Part shown: positions 1 to 10,734 of the stretch, one piece after another | How the letters are laid out: every line of letters starts with the position of its first letter | Position numbering within the stretch: position 1 is the stretch's first letter | Assembly: GCF_018991925.1 (NCBI RefSeq) | Contig: NW_024727766.1 | Coordinates: 25,471 to 89,470 of the forward strand | Direction of reading: 5' to 3' | Source: Homarus americanus | Lineage: Eukaryota > Arthropoda > Malacostraca > Decapoda > Nephropidae | DNA length: 64,000 bases | Program-made: the position numbers and the translations under genes | The notes under the pieces: generated by a model | Databases searched by the model: none | What the model was told of the DNA's origin: nothing | Seen by the model: the letters and a program-made list of their open reading frames with translations, nothing else

Positions 1-224
1 TGAAAATAAACATTTATAAACATATACAATACAGTACATTAAATAATTTTTGATATACCTTCTTAAAACACCAATTTAGGGGTTAATATTGCATAATATT
101 GCATTATACAGCTATGTGTATGTTTATTTGAGTGCCCTGTTGTGAGGGCGCGGGTTCCCTCTCTGTCTCTACACCACCCTCATCTTACTTACTTCTCTTA
201 GTCTTACTCTTACTCAGTTCCGTC

Positions 225-1345
225 ACTTATTCTTTTGGTAGCATGGTCAAGGGTCTAGGCACATGGGTATGGTAATTCTGGTATCAAGTCACTTGGATGG
301 AAATAAAGGTAAAATACTGTGGGAGAAAGGAATACACCTGAAGTACTCTAAGAACACGTTTATTAATATGCAATCAATGGGGAAAGATATTGTATTAATC
401 ATATAACTACCAGGCTCAACTCCTGGGCTTATTGCAGACTCAGTACTTACTCAACATACTCGTAAATAATTAAACTAGCATATACAGGGGTCCACTACCC
501 AACATGGAATAATTATTTCCATCTAATTATCCCTAACATACATGTTACAACCCTCACTGTGGACATACACTTCCAAGGAGTAACCCAGGGTACAGCACTG
601 GGGCTCGCCACTGTTGTTATTGTGGTGTAGCCAGACACATGGCGGGTCTGGGGTCTGGCCCAACGAAGCCGTGGGGCACATTAATCAGGCCGCATCGGTG
701 CCATCGTTTCGTATATGATCCCTGCTGGTTATCTACTACATCCGAGGCCGTTGTTGAATGGTAGAGCGATTCAAGAATCACAATGGGATCTGGAGACAAA
801 CGGGAGAGCAGACGTCAGGGGACATGACAACACAAACAAACTCTCTTGTCTAGACGACAGACGTATTTACGTTATATTACTTCTACACTGGGTGAATGAC
901 AATTCAACTGTTAAATCATGAACACTGGTGAACACTGATATTCACTACAATTGACTGAATTAACTGAATGGCTACACATAAACATACCTGGAGAAACATT
1001 GGAGCAGCGTCAAGGAGCACTCTCCCTGGCTCGTCTTGAGTATATATACCCCTGAGTTGCCAGTGATCGCTACTCCCGCAATGACAATAATTACAAACAA
1101 ACTAACTGTTACTCATTCAAAGATGACCCTCAGTTGACAAAGGTCTGGCGAATTATTTAAGTTGATTTACCCAGACTAATTCAAGATTGAGCTTCCCAGG
1201 AGAAAGTGGAATAAACCACGCATTGACAACTGTCTTCACAAAGGCGGGACTCTGGGAGGGAACACAAGTGTAGCGTGTATGGGGAAAAAACACGTCTTCT
1301 CGGGTCGCTAACTCACTCATGTTTTGCGGGCGTGGAGTTTAATAA
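225..1345 (-). mobile_element. Truncated LTR of a Gypsy-type family (copy I)
   Basis: Read on the minus strand, this stretch matches by eye the middle of the LTR-like sequences at 29283-30635 (plus) and 43918-45003 (minus). Shared stretches include the start near 'ggtctaggcacatgg', the block around 540-620, and the block around 1020-1200 that carries a possible TATA motif (tatatatacccctgag). The LTR end seen in other copies (GGCAGTAT) is missing on the left side, so this is a truncated solo LTR. No coding sequence. The two short reading frames at 617-921 have no recognisable product. Boundaries are approximate. Confidence 0.55.
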
Positions 1346-1359
1346 GAATCATCAGTTAA

Positions 1360-1650
1360 ATAGATCAGCAGTCAACGTGACCATGACACCGTCATAGGAG
1401 TCCGTTTTCTCTCACTTCTGCACTCCTGAGTCGTCCGTTTTCTCTTAATCTTAAGAGTGCACCAGAGACTATTATTTTCTAGTAGTGACACAGAATTTGA
1501 TATTGCAACTGGGGTTGCAATTGTTGAGGCAACTTAGGTATGTCTGATTACAGTTGGAATATTCAAGATACATTGTGAGTGATGTTTAAAGCTTCAACTG
1601 TCTTTATGGTTGGTAAAACTTGTCATGTCTGTCAGTCTGAATGGCATGTG
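1360..1650. repeat. Dispersed repeat shared with 31260-31530
   Basis: The stretch with 'ggagtccgttttctc' and 'acagttggaatattcaaga' followed by 'gcttcaactgtc' recurs at 31260-31530 in the same order and orientation, with many substitutions. It lies next to LTR-family sequence in both places, so it may be internal or flanking sequence of that LTR family. No coding potential recognised. Confidence 0.45.
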
Positions 1651-1689
1651 TGAGGCCTTGTGTCTGTTAAAATTTACCCCAATTTCCGT

Positions 1690-1950
1690 AAGGGCGGATT
1701 TACGGGCCGTAACACGAAATTATTGGTCATAATTTACAAATTCCATAAGAGCGAAATTCCGTAACCCAGGCTTCCGTAACGCGGTAAAATCTTTTGTTTT
1801 CGTCATGTATTTTATCCTATTTTACATTAAAATACATCACGTTTCAGCAAACTACTATTTATTTCCGAGAATATATTCATTCAGGCACAGTTAAGGTAAA
1901 ATATACATGTGATGTAACAGTTTTTTAACTGAAAACGATTCGAAAAACAC
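1690..1950. mobile_element. Tigger fragment related to the 13956-16355 element
   Basis: The stretch around 1820-1945 (tacatcacgtttcagcaaa, then 'gaatatattcattcaggcac', then 'gaaaacgattcgaaaaacacg') is the reverse complement of sequence at 15820-15970, inside the Tigger-type element at 13956-16355, and also resembles 14450-14510. No transposase reading frame survives. From 1950 to about 2395 I see nothing recognisable. Confidence 0.45.
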
Positions 1951-2397
1951 GTGTACCGTCTAGCTGATACTCAACAGCTGGTGGTGCGTCATGCGTCATT
2001 GTAAACAATAGGAGGTTGAAGTAGATTACCGGGTATTATATTAAGTGTGAAATATCGAAAAGGTTTTTATTACCGGTATTTTTTGTAGATCAATGAGAAC
2101 TGTGATACCGTATATGATATGATAAGTTAGCCTGTGCTAGGAACTTCAACATAGACTACTGAAAGCACGTTGTAAGGTAATTTAGCCTATTGTAAGTTGG
2201 TGAGCTTCATTTACTGAACTTTACTTTAACACCTCATTCTAATTGTTTTAAGTATATCACTGACCTATAAATGGCGGAGATTGCATGGGCATCCCAAATT
2301 TCCATTTAAAAAGTAGCTTTTGAGCTCTATTTGCTGTATAAGACCAGTACCCCAAATGTGACACTTACCCACTGACTCAGTAGTCCTTTACCAACCA

Positions 2398-2495
2398 TCC
2401 TTGATTTTTTAAAATAAGGCCAATTCACTTCAAGTAATGTCATCAAATTATACCCGCTGGTGTAGTGTAAACACTAGTGACGTCACTGAAGCGTG
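2398..2495. repeat. Duplicated block, copy 1 (partner at 3243-3330)
   Basis: A block beginning 'aaaataaggccaattcactt' and ending 'actagtgacgtcact' occurs here and again at 3243-3330 in the same orientation. A second shared piece, 'tttcattaggatttgagtg', occurs at 2579 and 3107. The copies differ by a few substitutions. Each contains TGACGTCA, the cAMP-response-element palindrome, although that may be chance. I cannot assign the block to a known element. Confidence 0.6.
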
Positions 2496-2638
2496 GTGGG
2501 AGTGTTCCCTCGTCTCGGTGGTGTGACTATTTATACAACATGTGGTTCAACAACAACCACCGTATTCTAATTGTGGTGTTTCATTAGGATTTGAGTGAAA
2601 AAGGTTACCAGTATGTACTTACTACATACATTTATTAC

Positions 2639-2806
<168 letters not shown>

Positions 2807-3242
2807 TGAATATACTATGTACAAAAAATGAATGTTCAATGAATTATTTATGGTGCATTAGGGTACTAGCCACTTCTGATGGGCTATAAATAGCCTTCTT
2901 TATCTCCCCTACATCTCACCCTGAGCCAGACGGAAGGGTCTTGGTAAATAACATGTTTGCTTATTTTCCATTTACTTTAAATAAATTTACCGAATTATTT
3001 GTTTTATTTATTTATTTATAATATACTGTAATATATTAAACACACTGTAATTATTTTCTTTAATTTATAAACTGTTTTGCGACAAAGGAATGTTCTCCAG
3101 TAGTGTTTCATTAGGATTTGAGTGAAAAAATATTACGTACTTACACAATTGTTCCTCTTACTTTGACAACACAACATACATACAGTATATTATTTCTCAG
3201 TTTTGATCTTTTTTTTAATTTTTGTATTTATTTATAGTTAGT

Positions 3243-3330
3243 TACTTAAAATAAGGCCAATTCACTTCAAGTAATGGCATCAAATATTACCAGCTGGTGT
3301 AGTGTAAACACTAGTGACGTCACTTGAGCG
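3243..3330. repeat. Duplicated block, copy 2
   Basis: Second copy of the block at 2398-2495, same orientation, again with the TGACGTCA palindrome near its end. The copies are about 845 bp apart with the (TA)n array between them. Confidence 0.6.
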
Positions 3331-3959
3331 TCTGTAATTAACCGTCGATAGTTTCAAGAATTAATGCACTTTTCCTTTCTTGTCTCCTCACTGGCAAATG
3401 GGGGGGGCGTGGGGAGGGGTGTGTGATGATAGCTGTGTTTATTACAGGGGTATAAATCTCTTTTACGGTATGTTAGACAGGTTTATAATACATTTTTATT
3501 ATTTTAATATACCGGTAATCTTAATTTGAATCCAGCTTGCCAAACGTAAGTTTCAGTATAAAATAATTAGTGGTAAGACCTTGTGAGTGGCTTACGATGT
3601 TTTCATCACCACTCTTGACACACTAAACCACAATATTTAAGAGGTAAGAATTTTAAACTTGGTGGTTTAGACGACCCCCTAACTTTGGGCAGATTTTTTT
3701 AATTTTCAAATTTCGTCTTATAGGCCGTGATATACGATTTTGTATTTTACGTTTCCATTGTTTACTGGCAGTAAATGGTAAATATTTTTCATGTCTGAAG
3801 CTAAACGTTGCACCCCCCCCACCCCACACTAGTGGTGGAGATGTTACATTTAACCAAAAAGATGCTGGTGTTTTATCCCAGCAGTGGGTTGACCAGCATT
3901 TTAGCTTAAGGTCCGCGTAGGTAATATTCCTACAAATCTAAAAAAAAAAAAAAAAGTTC

Positions 3960-4022
3960 ATTCAGATTTTGTCCGAATTATCCAAAATCCGGATTAAAGG
4001 GGTCCGAATTAACGAGGGTCGA
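3960..4022. mobile_element. Solitary Tigger-type terminal repeat
   Basis: The segment with 'ccaaaatccggattaaag' ending 'gagggtcgactg' followed by TA looks like one end of a Tigger/pogo element (ends in ACTG next to a TA target). A similar end occurs at 20345-20399. The partner end was not found. Confidence 0.45.
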
Positions 4023-4034
4023 CTGTACTGTAAT

Positions 4035-4451
4035 TGGTTCTATGTTTACATTCGTTTCCAGTGAAGTAAATATCAAGAAAGTTGGTCTCTTGAATATTTT
4101 TGCATTTTTTATTTTAAAATTATTGGTCATTCTGAAATTTAGTTAACATATTGATAATATAGACAGAACAGGGAACAGTTTTTGTGTGCCCATCACCTGA
4201 TTGAATAGCCCAACAACGCTTCTCAGTTTAACTTTGTTTACATTGGAGTGAACATCGATTTTGTTGGTCTCTTGAATATTTTTGCATTTTTACATTAAAA
4301 TTATTGGTCATTCTGAAATTTAGTTAACATATTGATAATATACAGTGCAGAAATTATTATGAAACATGAAGAAGGCATTCGAACCAATGCACTCTGAAAA
4401 GATATGGCATGTCATCATCGACTGCCTCTACAATCAGCTGTTTGATATGTA
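4035..4451 (+). pseudogene. Old Tigger transposase fragment (N-terminal HTH)
   Basis: At 4352-4435 the plus strand decodes, with disruptions, to a peptide containing EEGIRTNAL, like the psq-type helix-turn-helix of the intact-ended Tigger at 6090-8667 (there GIRTNALCKEYGMSTSTVS on the minus strand). Upstream, two tandem copies of a ~110-bp piece ('ttggtctcttgaatattttt' then 'attattggtcattctgaaa') lie at 4080-4165 and 4263-4345. The fragment is cut at 4451 by the TA-flanked element at 4452-5318. Confidence 0.6.
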
Positions 4452-5318
4452 CAGTGATCCCTCGGTTAACAAGATTTCGGTTAACGAGTTACCTTCCATA
4501 AGATTCTTAACTTCGGTTAACGAGCAATCCCTTGATTAACGAGTTTTTTACAAGCCGACTTCAACATGTTTTCGCTTGCATTTGATTAACGAGTTTTTTA
4601 CAAGCCGACTTCAACATGTTTTCGCTTGCATTTGGCAGTCCACCAGCTGTAGTATTAGTCCGCCAATACAGTAATCGGTTTTAGGGCTTAAATTCCTTAC
4701 TATTTTAGTAAATATCTAAAGTTTATACTATTCAATAATTTTAAAAGTTTAATATTAATTTTTTTAGTCATTTTAACAATTATTGAACATAATTGAAGGT
4801 AAAGAAACTAGTTTCTGGCATGCCATCCAGCCTGTTAACACACCAGACAGGTGTTAGTCTCTCTCTGTTTTCAGTGGAGGTAACACCTTGCTTGAGACTC
4901 TCTTCAACTAAACGCTTTTTTTTCTGTGTTTCCAAGCAAATTATTGGTCATTTTGAAATTTATTTTACATATTGAGAATATATAATGCAGTGCAGTGTTG
5001 ATTTAAAGAAAATAATCTTGAATTACACCAAGAGAACTAAAATTTTATGGGTGAAATGGTGCCATGGGGTGACTTCTCTTCCACCCCAATGCCTCCTCTT
5101 CTCCCTTCTCCTCCACCCCCATTCTAATTCCCATCATCATCATCCAGGAGCCTTTTACATACACACCTCAAAGTAAGTGTACTTTTCTACCTTTTTTGTT
5201 GAATTTAGGCAATTTTCGGTGAGCTGGAACCAATTACCCAAAAACCCATTGAAACAATGGTTTCGGTTAACGAGCAACCTGCTGGAACGGATTGTGCTCG
5301 TTAACCGAGGGACCACTG
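4452..5318. mobile_element. Nonautonomous Tigger element, deletion derivative of the 6090-8667 family
   Basis: Begins CAGTGATCCCTCGGTTAAC, ends GTTAACCGAGGGACCACTG, and is flanked by TA on both sides: classic pogo/Tigger termini and target duplication. The left ~700 bp corresponds in reverse complement to 8150-8667, the 5' end of the coding element. The right ~240 bp corresponds to 6090-6310, its 3' end. The transposase is deleted between them, so it needs transposase in trans. A ~48-bp internal tandem duplication lies at 4535-4633. Confidence 0.85.
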
Positions 5319-5375
5319 TAAACAAATCTGCCGGGAATACGACATACACACCTCAAAGTAAGTTATAGTACAGTA

Positions 5376-6005
5376 CAGTTGGGTCTTCATTTACGCGGTC
5401 AATTGAACCCGTGGAGTACCGCGTAAAACGAGAAACGCGTAAATGAAATAACAGAACATATGGGATTAATTGAAATAGAGACTGGGCTGACCCCCAAACT
5501 CCACTTTTTCCAACACAATATGTACCTTGTAGTCAAAATAACATCTTAATTTTATGATGGTATGCACACACAATTAATAATTAAGAGAAATATCAATTAT
5601 ATTAGGTTTTTTAACACTTACGTTAGTAGAAAAGATGGCTGGGCACACGGGGATGGGGGGTTGGTTCCAAGGCAGAGGGCAGATTATTGGCCCTCACCTG
5701 TATCACTTGTATCAATTGTATCACTATCCACCACATAGGCTTGCAGGGCCTCTTTGTCAAACCCCTCAAAGTCCATATCCTCACTATCACTATCGCTATC
5801 ACTGACTTGGGTCGGCTGTGGTGGGTGGCGGGTGAAGAACTCGGTAATGTTTTGATGACTGGGCGACCTTGTGCGCACCCTGCCCGCGCCGCTTTCCGCT
5901 TAAATGACCAAATTTACCGTGTAATTAAAGCATTTCGATTCTGGCAAGGCACCGCGTAAATTACCAAACGCGTAAACAAAAACCGCATAAATCCAGACTC
6001 AACTG
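5376..6005. mobile_element. Tigger-type MITE with terminal repeat CAGTTGGGTCTTCATTTACGC
   Basis: TA-flanked element of 630 bp with inverted ends: CAGTTGGGTCTTCATTTAC at the left, AAATCCAGACTCAACTG at the right. A minus-strand frame at 5684-5878 carries an acidic tail (SDSDSDSEDMDFEGFDKEAL) of the type found at the C-terminus of Tigger transposases, so it is probably a remnant of a coding element. Part of the left portion (5455-5560) resembles 38500-38640 in the element at 37111-38695, indicating a shared family. Confidence 0.8.
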
Positions 6006-6089
6006 TATTCTATTGTTTTTTATTTATTATTGTACAGTATACTGTACAGTACAGTACTGTATTTAGTATTACTGGTATACTGTACAGTA

Positions 6090-8667
6090 CAGTGGTCCCT
6101 CAATCTCATTAACCGAAACCATTGTTTCAGTGGGTTTTTGGGTAATTGGTTCCAGCTCACCGAAAATTGCCTAAATTCAAAAAAAATTTTAGAAACGTAC
6201 ACTTACCTTTAGATGTGTATGTAGAAGGCTCCTGGATGATGATGCTCATGTGAATTTGAAGTGGGAGGAGGAGAAGGGAGAAGAGAAGGAAGTGGAGGTG
6301 GAGGAGAAGCATTTTACTGCTTATTGGAAAGTGAGTCACCTTCCATGAAAATGTCAGGAACCTCTGGACTGACAGATTCTCCACCATGAACATCCTCTCT
6401 CCTTCTTGAAGTGGAAGGCTGAGGGCTAGCATCATCCTCTCTCCTTCTTGAAGTGGAAGGCTGAGGGCTAGCATCTTGTTCCCTCTGCCTTTTACTGAAG
6501 AAAGTGTCATTTGTGGTTTGTGGGGCATCTCTCCTCCTCACCATTGACTTATGTTTAAAGGAGACCATTGAGTTCTCAACATGACACAAAGTTAATTCAG
6601 ATTTTTCCACATCTGGGTGCCTTGAAGCCAGTTTCCTGAACTTCTCCCAGTAGTAAGTAACATCTTTCAACTCTTTAGTTGACATATGGTCATCACTTTC
6701 AATTTCATCCTCACCACTGTCAGCCTCTAACATCTCATCCAGTTGCTTCAAGTCATCAGGAGTAAGTTCCTCCTCATGAGACATCACAAGCTCTTCGACA
6801 TCATCCTCTTCCACTTCAAGGCCCAATGACTGACCAATGGACACAATCTCCTGGTCCAACTCTGTTTCTTCTTCAAATCCCTCAAAATCACGGACTACTG
6901 ATGGCCACAGTGCTTTCCATGAAGAATAGAGGGATCTAGTGGAGACTTCTTGCCATGATGACACAATCAATTTTACAGCCTCCAGGATGTTGAATTGTGT
7001 CTTCCAGAACTGTTTCAGTGTTAGTTCAGGATCAGTGGAAGTTGCCTGATGACACCTCCTAAACATTTTCTTCATGTACAACTTCTTGAAGTTGCTGATC
7101 ACATTCTGGTCCATTGGCTGTATGATTGATGTAGTGTTGGGAGGCAAAAACAACACTTTCACAAAGTCAAATTGAGACTCCAAAGTTCTGGCAAGTTCAG
7201 GGTCATGACCAGGGGCATTATCCATGAGGAGAAGAGCCTTTAAAGGGAGTTTATTGGTGGTTAGGTAGCGACACAAGGGCAAAACACCTCAACAGCTCAT
7301 TCATTAAAGAGCTGTCTTGTCACCCATGCCTTACGGTTGGACTTCCAATAAACTCCAAGCTTTCCTCTTACCACTTTCTGTTGCTTGAACACCCTGGGGT
7401 TTTCAGAGTGGTAGACAAGCATAGGCTTCAGTCGGAAATCCCCTGAAGCATTGGCACCAAGCAATAGAGTGAGACGGTCTTTCATGGGTTTATGCGCAGG
7501 TAAAGAGACTTCATCTCTGGTGATGAATGTTCTTTTGGGCATCTTTTTCCAGAACAGCCCAGTTTCGTCCACATTGAACACTTGCTGTGGAAGATAATTT
7601 TCTTCTTCCATCAGTTCTTTAAATTCCACTAAAAACTTTGCTGCCCCTTCCTTATCAGCACTAGCAGCTTCACCATGCCTAACAACACTGAAAATGTCAC
7701 TTCTTTTCTTAAATTTTTCGAACCAGCCTTTGCTGGCCCTACAATCTTCAAATGCTGTGCCTGAAGAACCAGGTTGATCTGTCTTTAAATGTTCGTAAAT
7801 CTCCCTGGCTCTTTCACAAATGGATTCAGTAGAAACTGAATCCCCTTTCATCTGTTTTTCCCTAATCCAGATGCGAAGTAACCTCTCAGTTTCTGCAATT
7901 AGGGATCTACTTTTAAACACTGGTAGATTTGTCTCTCACGTTCACTTCTTTAAATTTGTCTTTCTGTGCAAGAATTGTCGACACAGTTGATGTCGACATG
8001 CCATATTCTTTGCATAGCGCATTTGTTCTAATGCCTTGTTCATATTTTTTTATAATTTCCTGCTTGGTTTGGATTGAAATCTCTTTTCTTGATCTCTTAG
8101 GCCCCATGCTGGATTCAAACAATGTCAACACATCTTTTAAGTTTAAACTACTGTAGCTGTAAATAAAGAATATTTTCTTTAAAATAACACTGCACTGCGC
8201 TATATATTGTCAATATGTAAAATAAATTTCAAAATGACCAATAATTTGCTTGTAAAAATAGAAAAAAGCGTTTAGTTGAAGAGAGTCTCAAGCAAGATGT
8301 TACCTCCACTGAAAACAGAGAGAGACTAACGCTTGCTTGGTGTGTTCAAAGGGTGGATGGCACGCATAAAACTAGTGACTTTACCTTCAATTATGTTGAA
8401 TAATTGTTAAAATTACTAAAAAATTTAATATTAAACTTTTAATATTATTGAATAGTATAAACTTCTTGGTATTTACTAAAATAGTAAGGAATTTAAGCCC
8501 TAGAACCGATTACTGTATTGGCGGACTAATACTACAGCTGGTTGACCGCCAAGTGCAAGCGAAAACATGTTGAGGTCGGCTCGTAAGAAACTCGTTAACC
8601 GAGGGATTGTTCGTTAACCGAAGTTAAGAATCTTACGGGAGGTAACTCGTTAACCGAGGGATCCCTG
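6090..8667 (-). mobile_element. Tigger/pogo DNA transposon with transposase
   Basis: Left end CAGTGGTCCCTC preceded by TA; right end read inward also carries GTTAACCGAGGGATC. Termini contain several short GGTTAACGA-like repeats. About 2.6 kb, the usual size for Tigger elements (roughly 2-3 kb), carrying one transposase on the minus strand that is broken by two frame shifts. The right target duplication is not clean (TG rather than TA). The 867-bp element at 4452-5318 is a deletion derivative of the same family. Confidence 0.85.
6314..8131 (-). pseudogene. Tigger transposase (psq HTH, CENP-B HTH, DDE), frameshifted
   Basis: Encodes the cut-and-paste transposase of its element; such proteins bind the terminal repeats and insert at TA. 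Three consecutive minus-strand frames together cover the protein. 7913-8131: N-terminal psq-type helix-turn-helix (MGPKRSRKE start, then GMSTSTVSTIL). 7297-7920: CENP-B-type DNA-binding domain (KGWFEKFKKR) and the start of the DDE_1 domain, with first Asp in FNVDETGLFW. 6314-7282: second Asp in LLMDNAPGH, third in TTSIIQPMDQN, then an acidic C-terminal tail. Frame shifts lie near 7915 and 7290, so no full-length protein can be made from this copy. Very like the Tigger-derived (TIGD) proteins, but TA-flanked terminal repeats argue for a transposon, not a domesticated gene. Confidence 0.9.
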
Positions 8668-8762
8668 TGTGTACTTTTTCTGTGAACTGGAACCGATTAC
8701 CCAATATCCCATTGAAATAATAGATTCGGTTAACAAAATTTTCGGTTAACGAACGAATTGTT
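8668..8762. mobile_element. Fragment of a second Tigger end
   Basis: Contains 'ctggaaccgattacccaat' followed by GGTTAAC repeats, as in the subterminal region of the element at 6090-8667 and of 5220-5318. It abuts the right end of that element, so two related elements are fused or nested here. From 8763 to 8893 nothing is recognised apart from a possible acceptor for VHL. Confidence 0.55.
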
Positions 8763-8893
8763 ATATACACTATCATATAATTATTTATCTATAAGCTTTA
8801 TTTATTCCACATTAGCTACTTCATATTTTCCCTTTAGTTCAAATTTAAGGATTTTTTTACGTGTGAATTAACCCACAAACCCGTTCACAACAG

Positions 8894-10630
8894 GCCCAGA
8901 GTTACGTGAATTTTGTGAACTGTACTCAGAGAAAAGTCGATGTGTGCTGGTACAACTACCAGGGTAAATGCAGGAAAGTTAAGGTACAGTAATGGGGGAT
9001 TGCTTCCTGTGTTGTGTTGGGTAAATCTCATGTGTAATAAACTAGGGGGGCTAATCTTCATGTGTAATAAACTAAGGGGCTAATCTTCATGTGTAATAAA
9101 CTAGGGGGCTAATCTTCATGTGTAATAAACTAGGAGGGCTAATCTTCATGTGTAATAAACTAGGGGGCTAATCTTCATGTGTAATAAACTAGGAGGGCTA
9201 ATCTTCATGTGTAATAAACTAGGAGGGCTAATCTTCATGTGTAATAAACTAGGAGGGCTAATCTTCATGTGTAATAAACTAGGAGGGCTAATCTTCATGT
9301 GTAATAAACTAGGAGGGCTAATCTTCATGTGTAATAAACTAGGAGGGCTAATCTTCATGTGTAATAAACTAGGAGGGCTAACCTTCATGTGTAATAAACT
9401 AGGAGGGAGGGCTAATCTTTATGTGTAATAAACTAAGGGGCTAATCTTCATGTGTAATAAACTAGGAGGGCTAATCTTCATTTGTAATAAACTAGGAGGG
9501 CTAATCTTCTTGTGTAATAAACTAGGAGGCCTAGTCTTCATGTGTAATAAACTAGGAGGCCTAATCTTCATGTGTAATAAACTAGGAGGGCTAACCTTCA
9601 TGTGTAATAAACTAGGAGGCCTAATCTTCATGTGTAATAAACTAGGAGGCCTAATCTTCATGTGTAATAAACTAGGGGCTAATCTTCATTTGTAATAAAT
9701 TAGGAGGGCTAATCTTCTTGTGTAATAAACTAGGAGGCCTAGTCTTCATGTGTAATAAACTAGGAGGCCTAATCTTCATGTGTAATAAACTAGGAGGGCT
9801 AATCTTCATGTGTAATAAACTAGCATAATCGTCCGCCAGACACTAAAACCCGGAGAACAGTTACATGTAAGCACCCGCGTAAAGCACCCCTGGGTCTTCC
9901 GTGACTCAGAGACGAGAGCTGCCTTTGTGATTGACTCAGAGGAGGTGTTCTTCCCCAAGGTAGGATGATGAGAGATGGAGTCACAGCTGTAGGATCATGT
10001 TTGGGGAGACATAAAATATATTTGTTGACGTTTTTATGCATCGAGAATACAGACTTAAAAATTTTAGTCATGGACGTTGAGACAATCAGGATGAATGTCA
10101 TACTTAGATAGATAGATAGACAAACAGATTGAAAGATAGTTTCCTTATCTCTCAACACCTCCCAGTGTTGTACAGACTCCACTTATTAAGGTTATTTTCA
10201 GCCTTGTTTACAAGAAGGGCAGAAGGTGTATGGTGAGGTCAGCCCCCGCCACATACCAGCCTTCATCTGCCTTCCTCTGTACTCCCTCAAGGAACGAGCT
10301 GCACAGGTGTGTGATTCTAAAACAGCCTGACACTAATCTAATTTAATTGGGTCTAATCAAATCTAGCCTAACCTAACTTAACACTCTTGGGGTTGCCATA
10401 TGCAAAATTCCATATGATATACATTATTGCTTTAGGGTTTTCATACACAACTAACATAACCTAACTGTAAAATTGTCATAAACCTTCAAAACATAACTGA
10501 TTGTATTTCCCACTCCCAGGTTGTCAGTTCACAACTATCAAACCCCAAAGAAGCAGACGACCTCGACATTGCCAAAACTCTCAAGGAAACCGTCACTAAG
10601 TGGCTCGTTCGAGAACATCATCTGTGTTAA
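8894..10630 (+). CDS. VHL: von Hippel-Lindau tumour suppressor homologue, 4 exons, 5' end missing
   Basis: pVHL is the substrate receptor of a Cullin-2/Elongin B-C ubiquitin ligase that binds hydroxylated HIF-alpha for degradation in normoxia. Exons, all phase 0: 8894-8983, 9840-9959, 10202-10306, 10520-10630 (stop TAA), joining to 141 residues. Beta domain: SYVNFVNCTQRKVDVCWYNY (human [20 protein letters not shown]), TLKPGEQLHVSTRVK, HPWVFRD (human HLWLFRD). Alpha domain: PLYSLKERAAQ (human PVYTLKERCLQ), then VVSSQLSNPKEADDLDIAKT (human VVRSLVKPENYRRLDIVRS). The Q|VV junction matches the human exon 2/3 boundary. Splice sites: aag|gtacag, gccag|aca, aag|gtagga, ttttcag|cc, cag|gtgtgt, cactcccag|gtt. 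No ATG precedes exon 8894; a stop lies just upstream in frame, so an earlier exon is needed. The alignment is from memory of the human protein; the second-exon acceptor was chosen because it preserves frame and length. Confidence 0.86.
9019..9823. repeat. 30-bp minisatellite inside a VHL intron
   Basis: About 27 tandem copies of a ~30-bp unit of the form CTAATCTTCATGTGTAATAA plus ACTAGGAGGG, with unit lengths 27-34 bp. It fills the intron between the exons ending at 8983 and starting at 9840, stopping only 16 bp before the second exon. The unit contains TAATAAACTAG on one strand, so the array gives spurious 80-aa frames on both strands; these are not proteins. No spacers separate the units. 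Confidence 0.97.
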
Positions 10631-10671
10631 TTCAGCTCAAGAATCTTAAAGACGCTCTTGTAGAATTTGGG

Positions 10672-10734
10672 TAAGACAAAAGTTGTTATTTTTATATAAT
10701 TTATTCGAGACAAAAGTTGTTATTTTTATATATA
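10672..10734. repeat. AT-rich ~33-bp tandem repeat, left part
   Basis: Two units of 'gacaaaagttgttattttta' plus 'tataatttattcga' begin 40 bp after the VHL stop. The array is interrupted by the Tigger element at 10735-13620 and continues at 13621-13850, so the repeat predates that insertion. Confidence 0.85.

Noticed and set aside
617..921. Short frames at 617-799 and 715-921
   Set aside because: Inside LTR-family sequence and without domain.
6314..8131. Host TIGD-type domesticated gene
   Set aside because: Frame shifts and TA-flanked terminal repeats show an ordinary, dead Tigger copy.
8866..8893. Extending the first VHL exon upstream to the in-frame stop
   Set aside because: Gives no ATG; an acceptor at 8893 (ttcacaacag) is available, so an earlier exon is more likely. 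Kept as uncertain.
9146..9695. 80-residue repetitive frames, and the array's regular look, considered as a CRISPR array
   Set aside because: Units are contiguous with no unique spacers and the DNA is eukaryotic; it is an intronic minisatellite.
9824..9839. VHL second exon starting after 'aactag' at 9823
   Set aside because: Would shift frame relative to the aag|gtacag donor; acceptor at 9839 keeps phase 0 and the human spacing.
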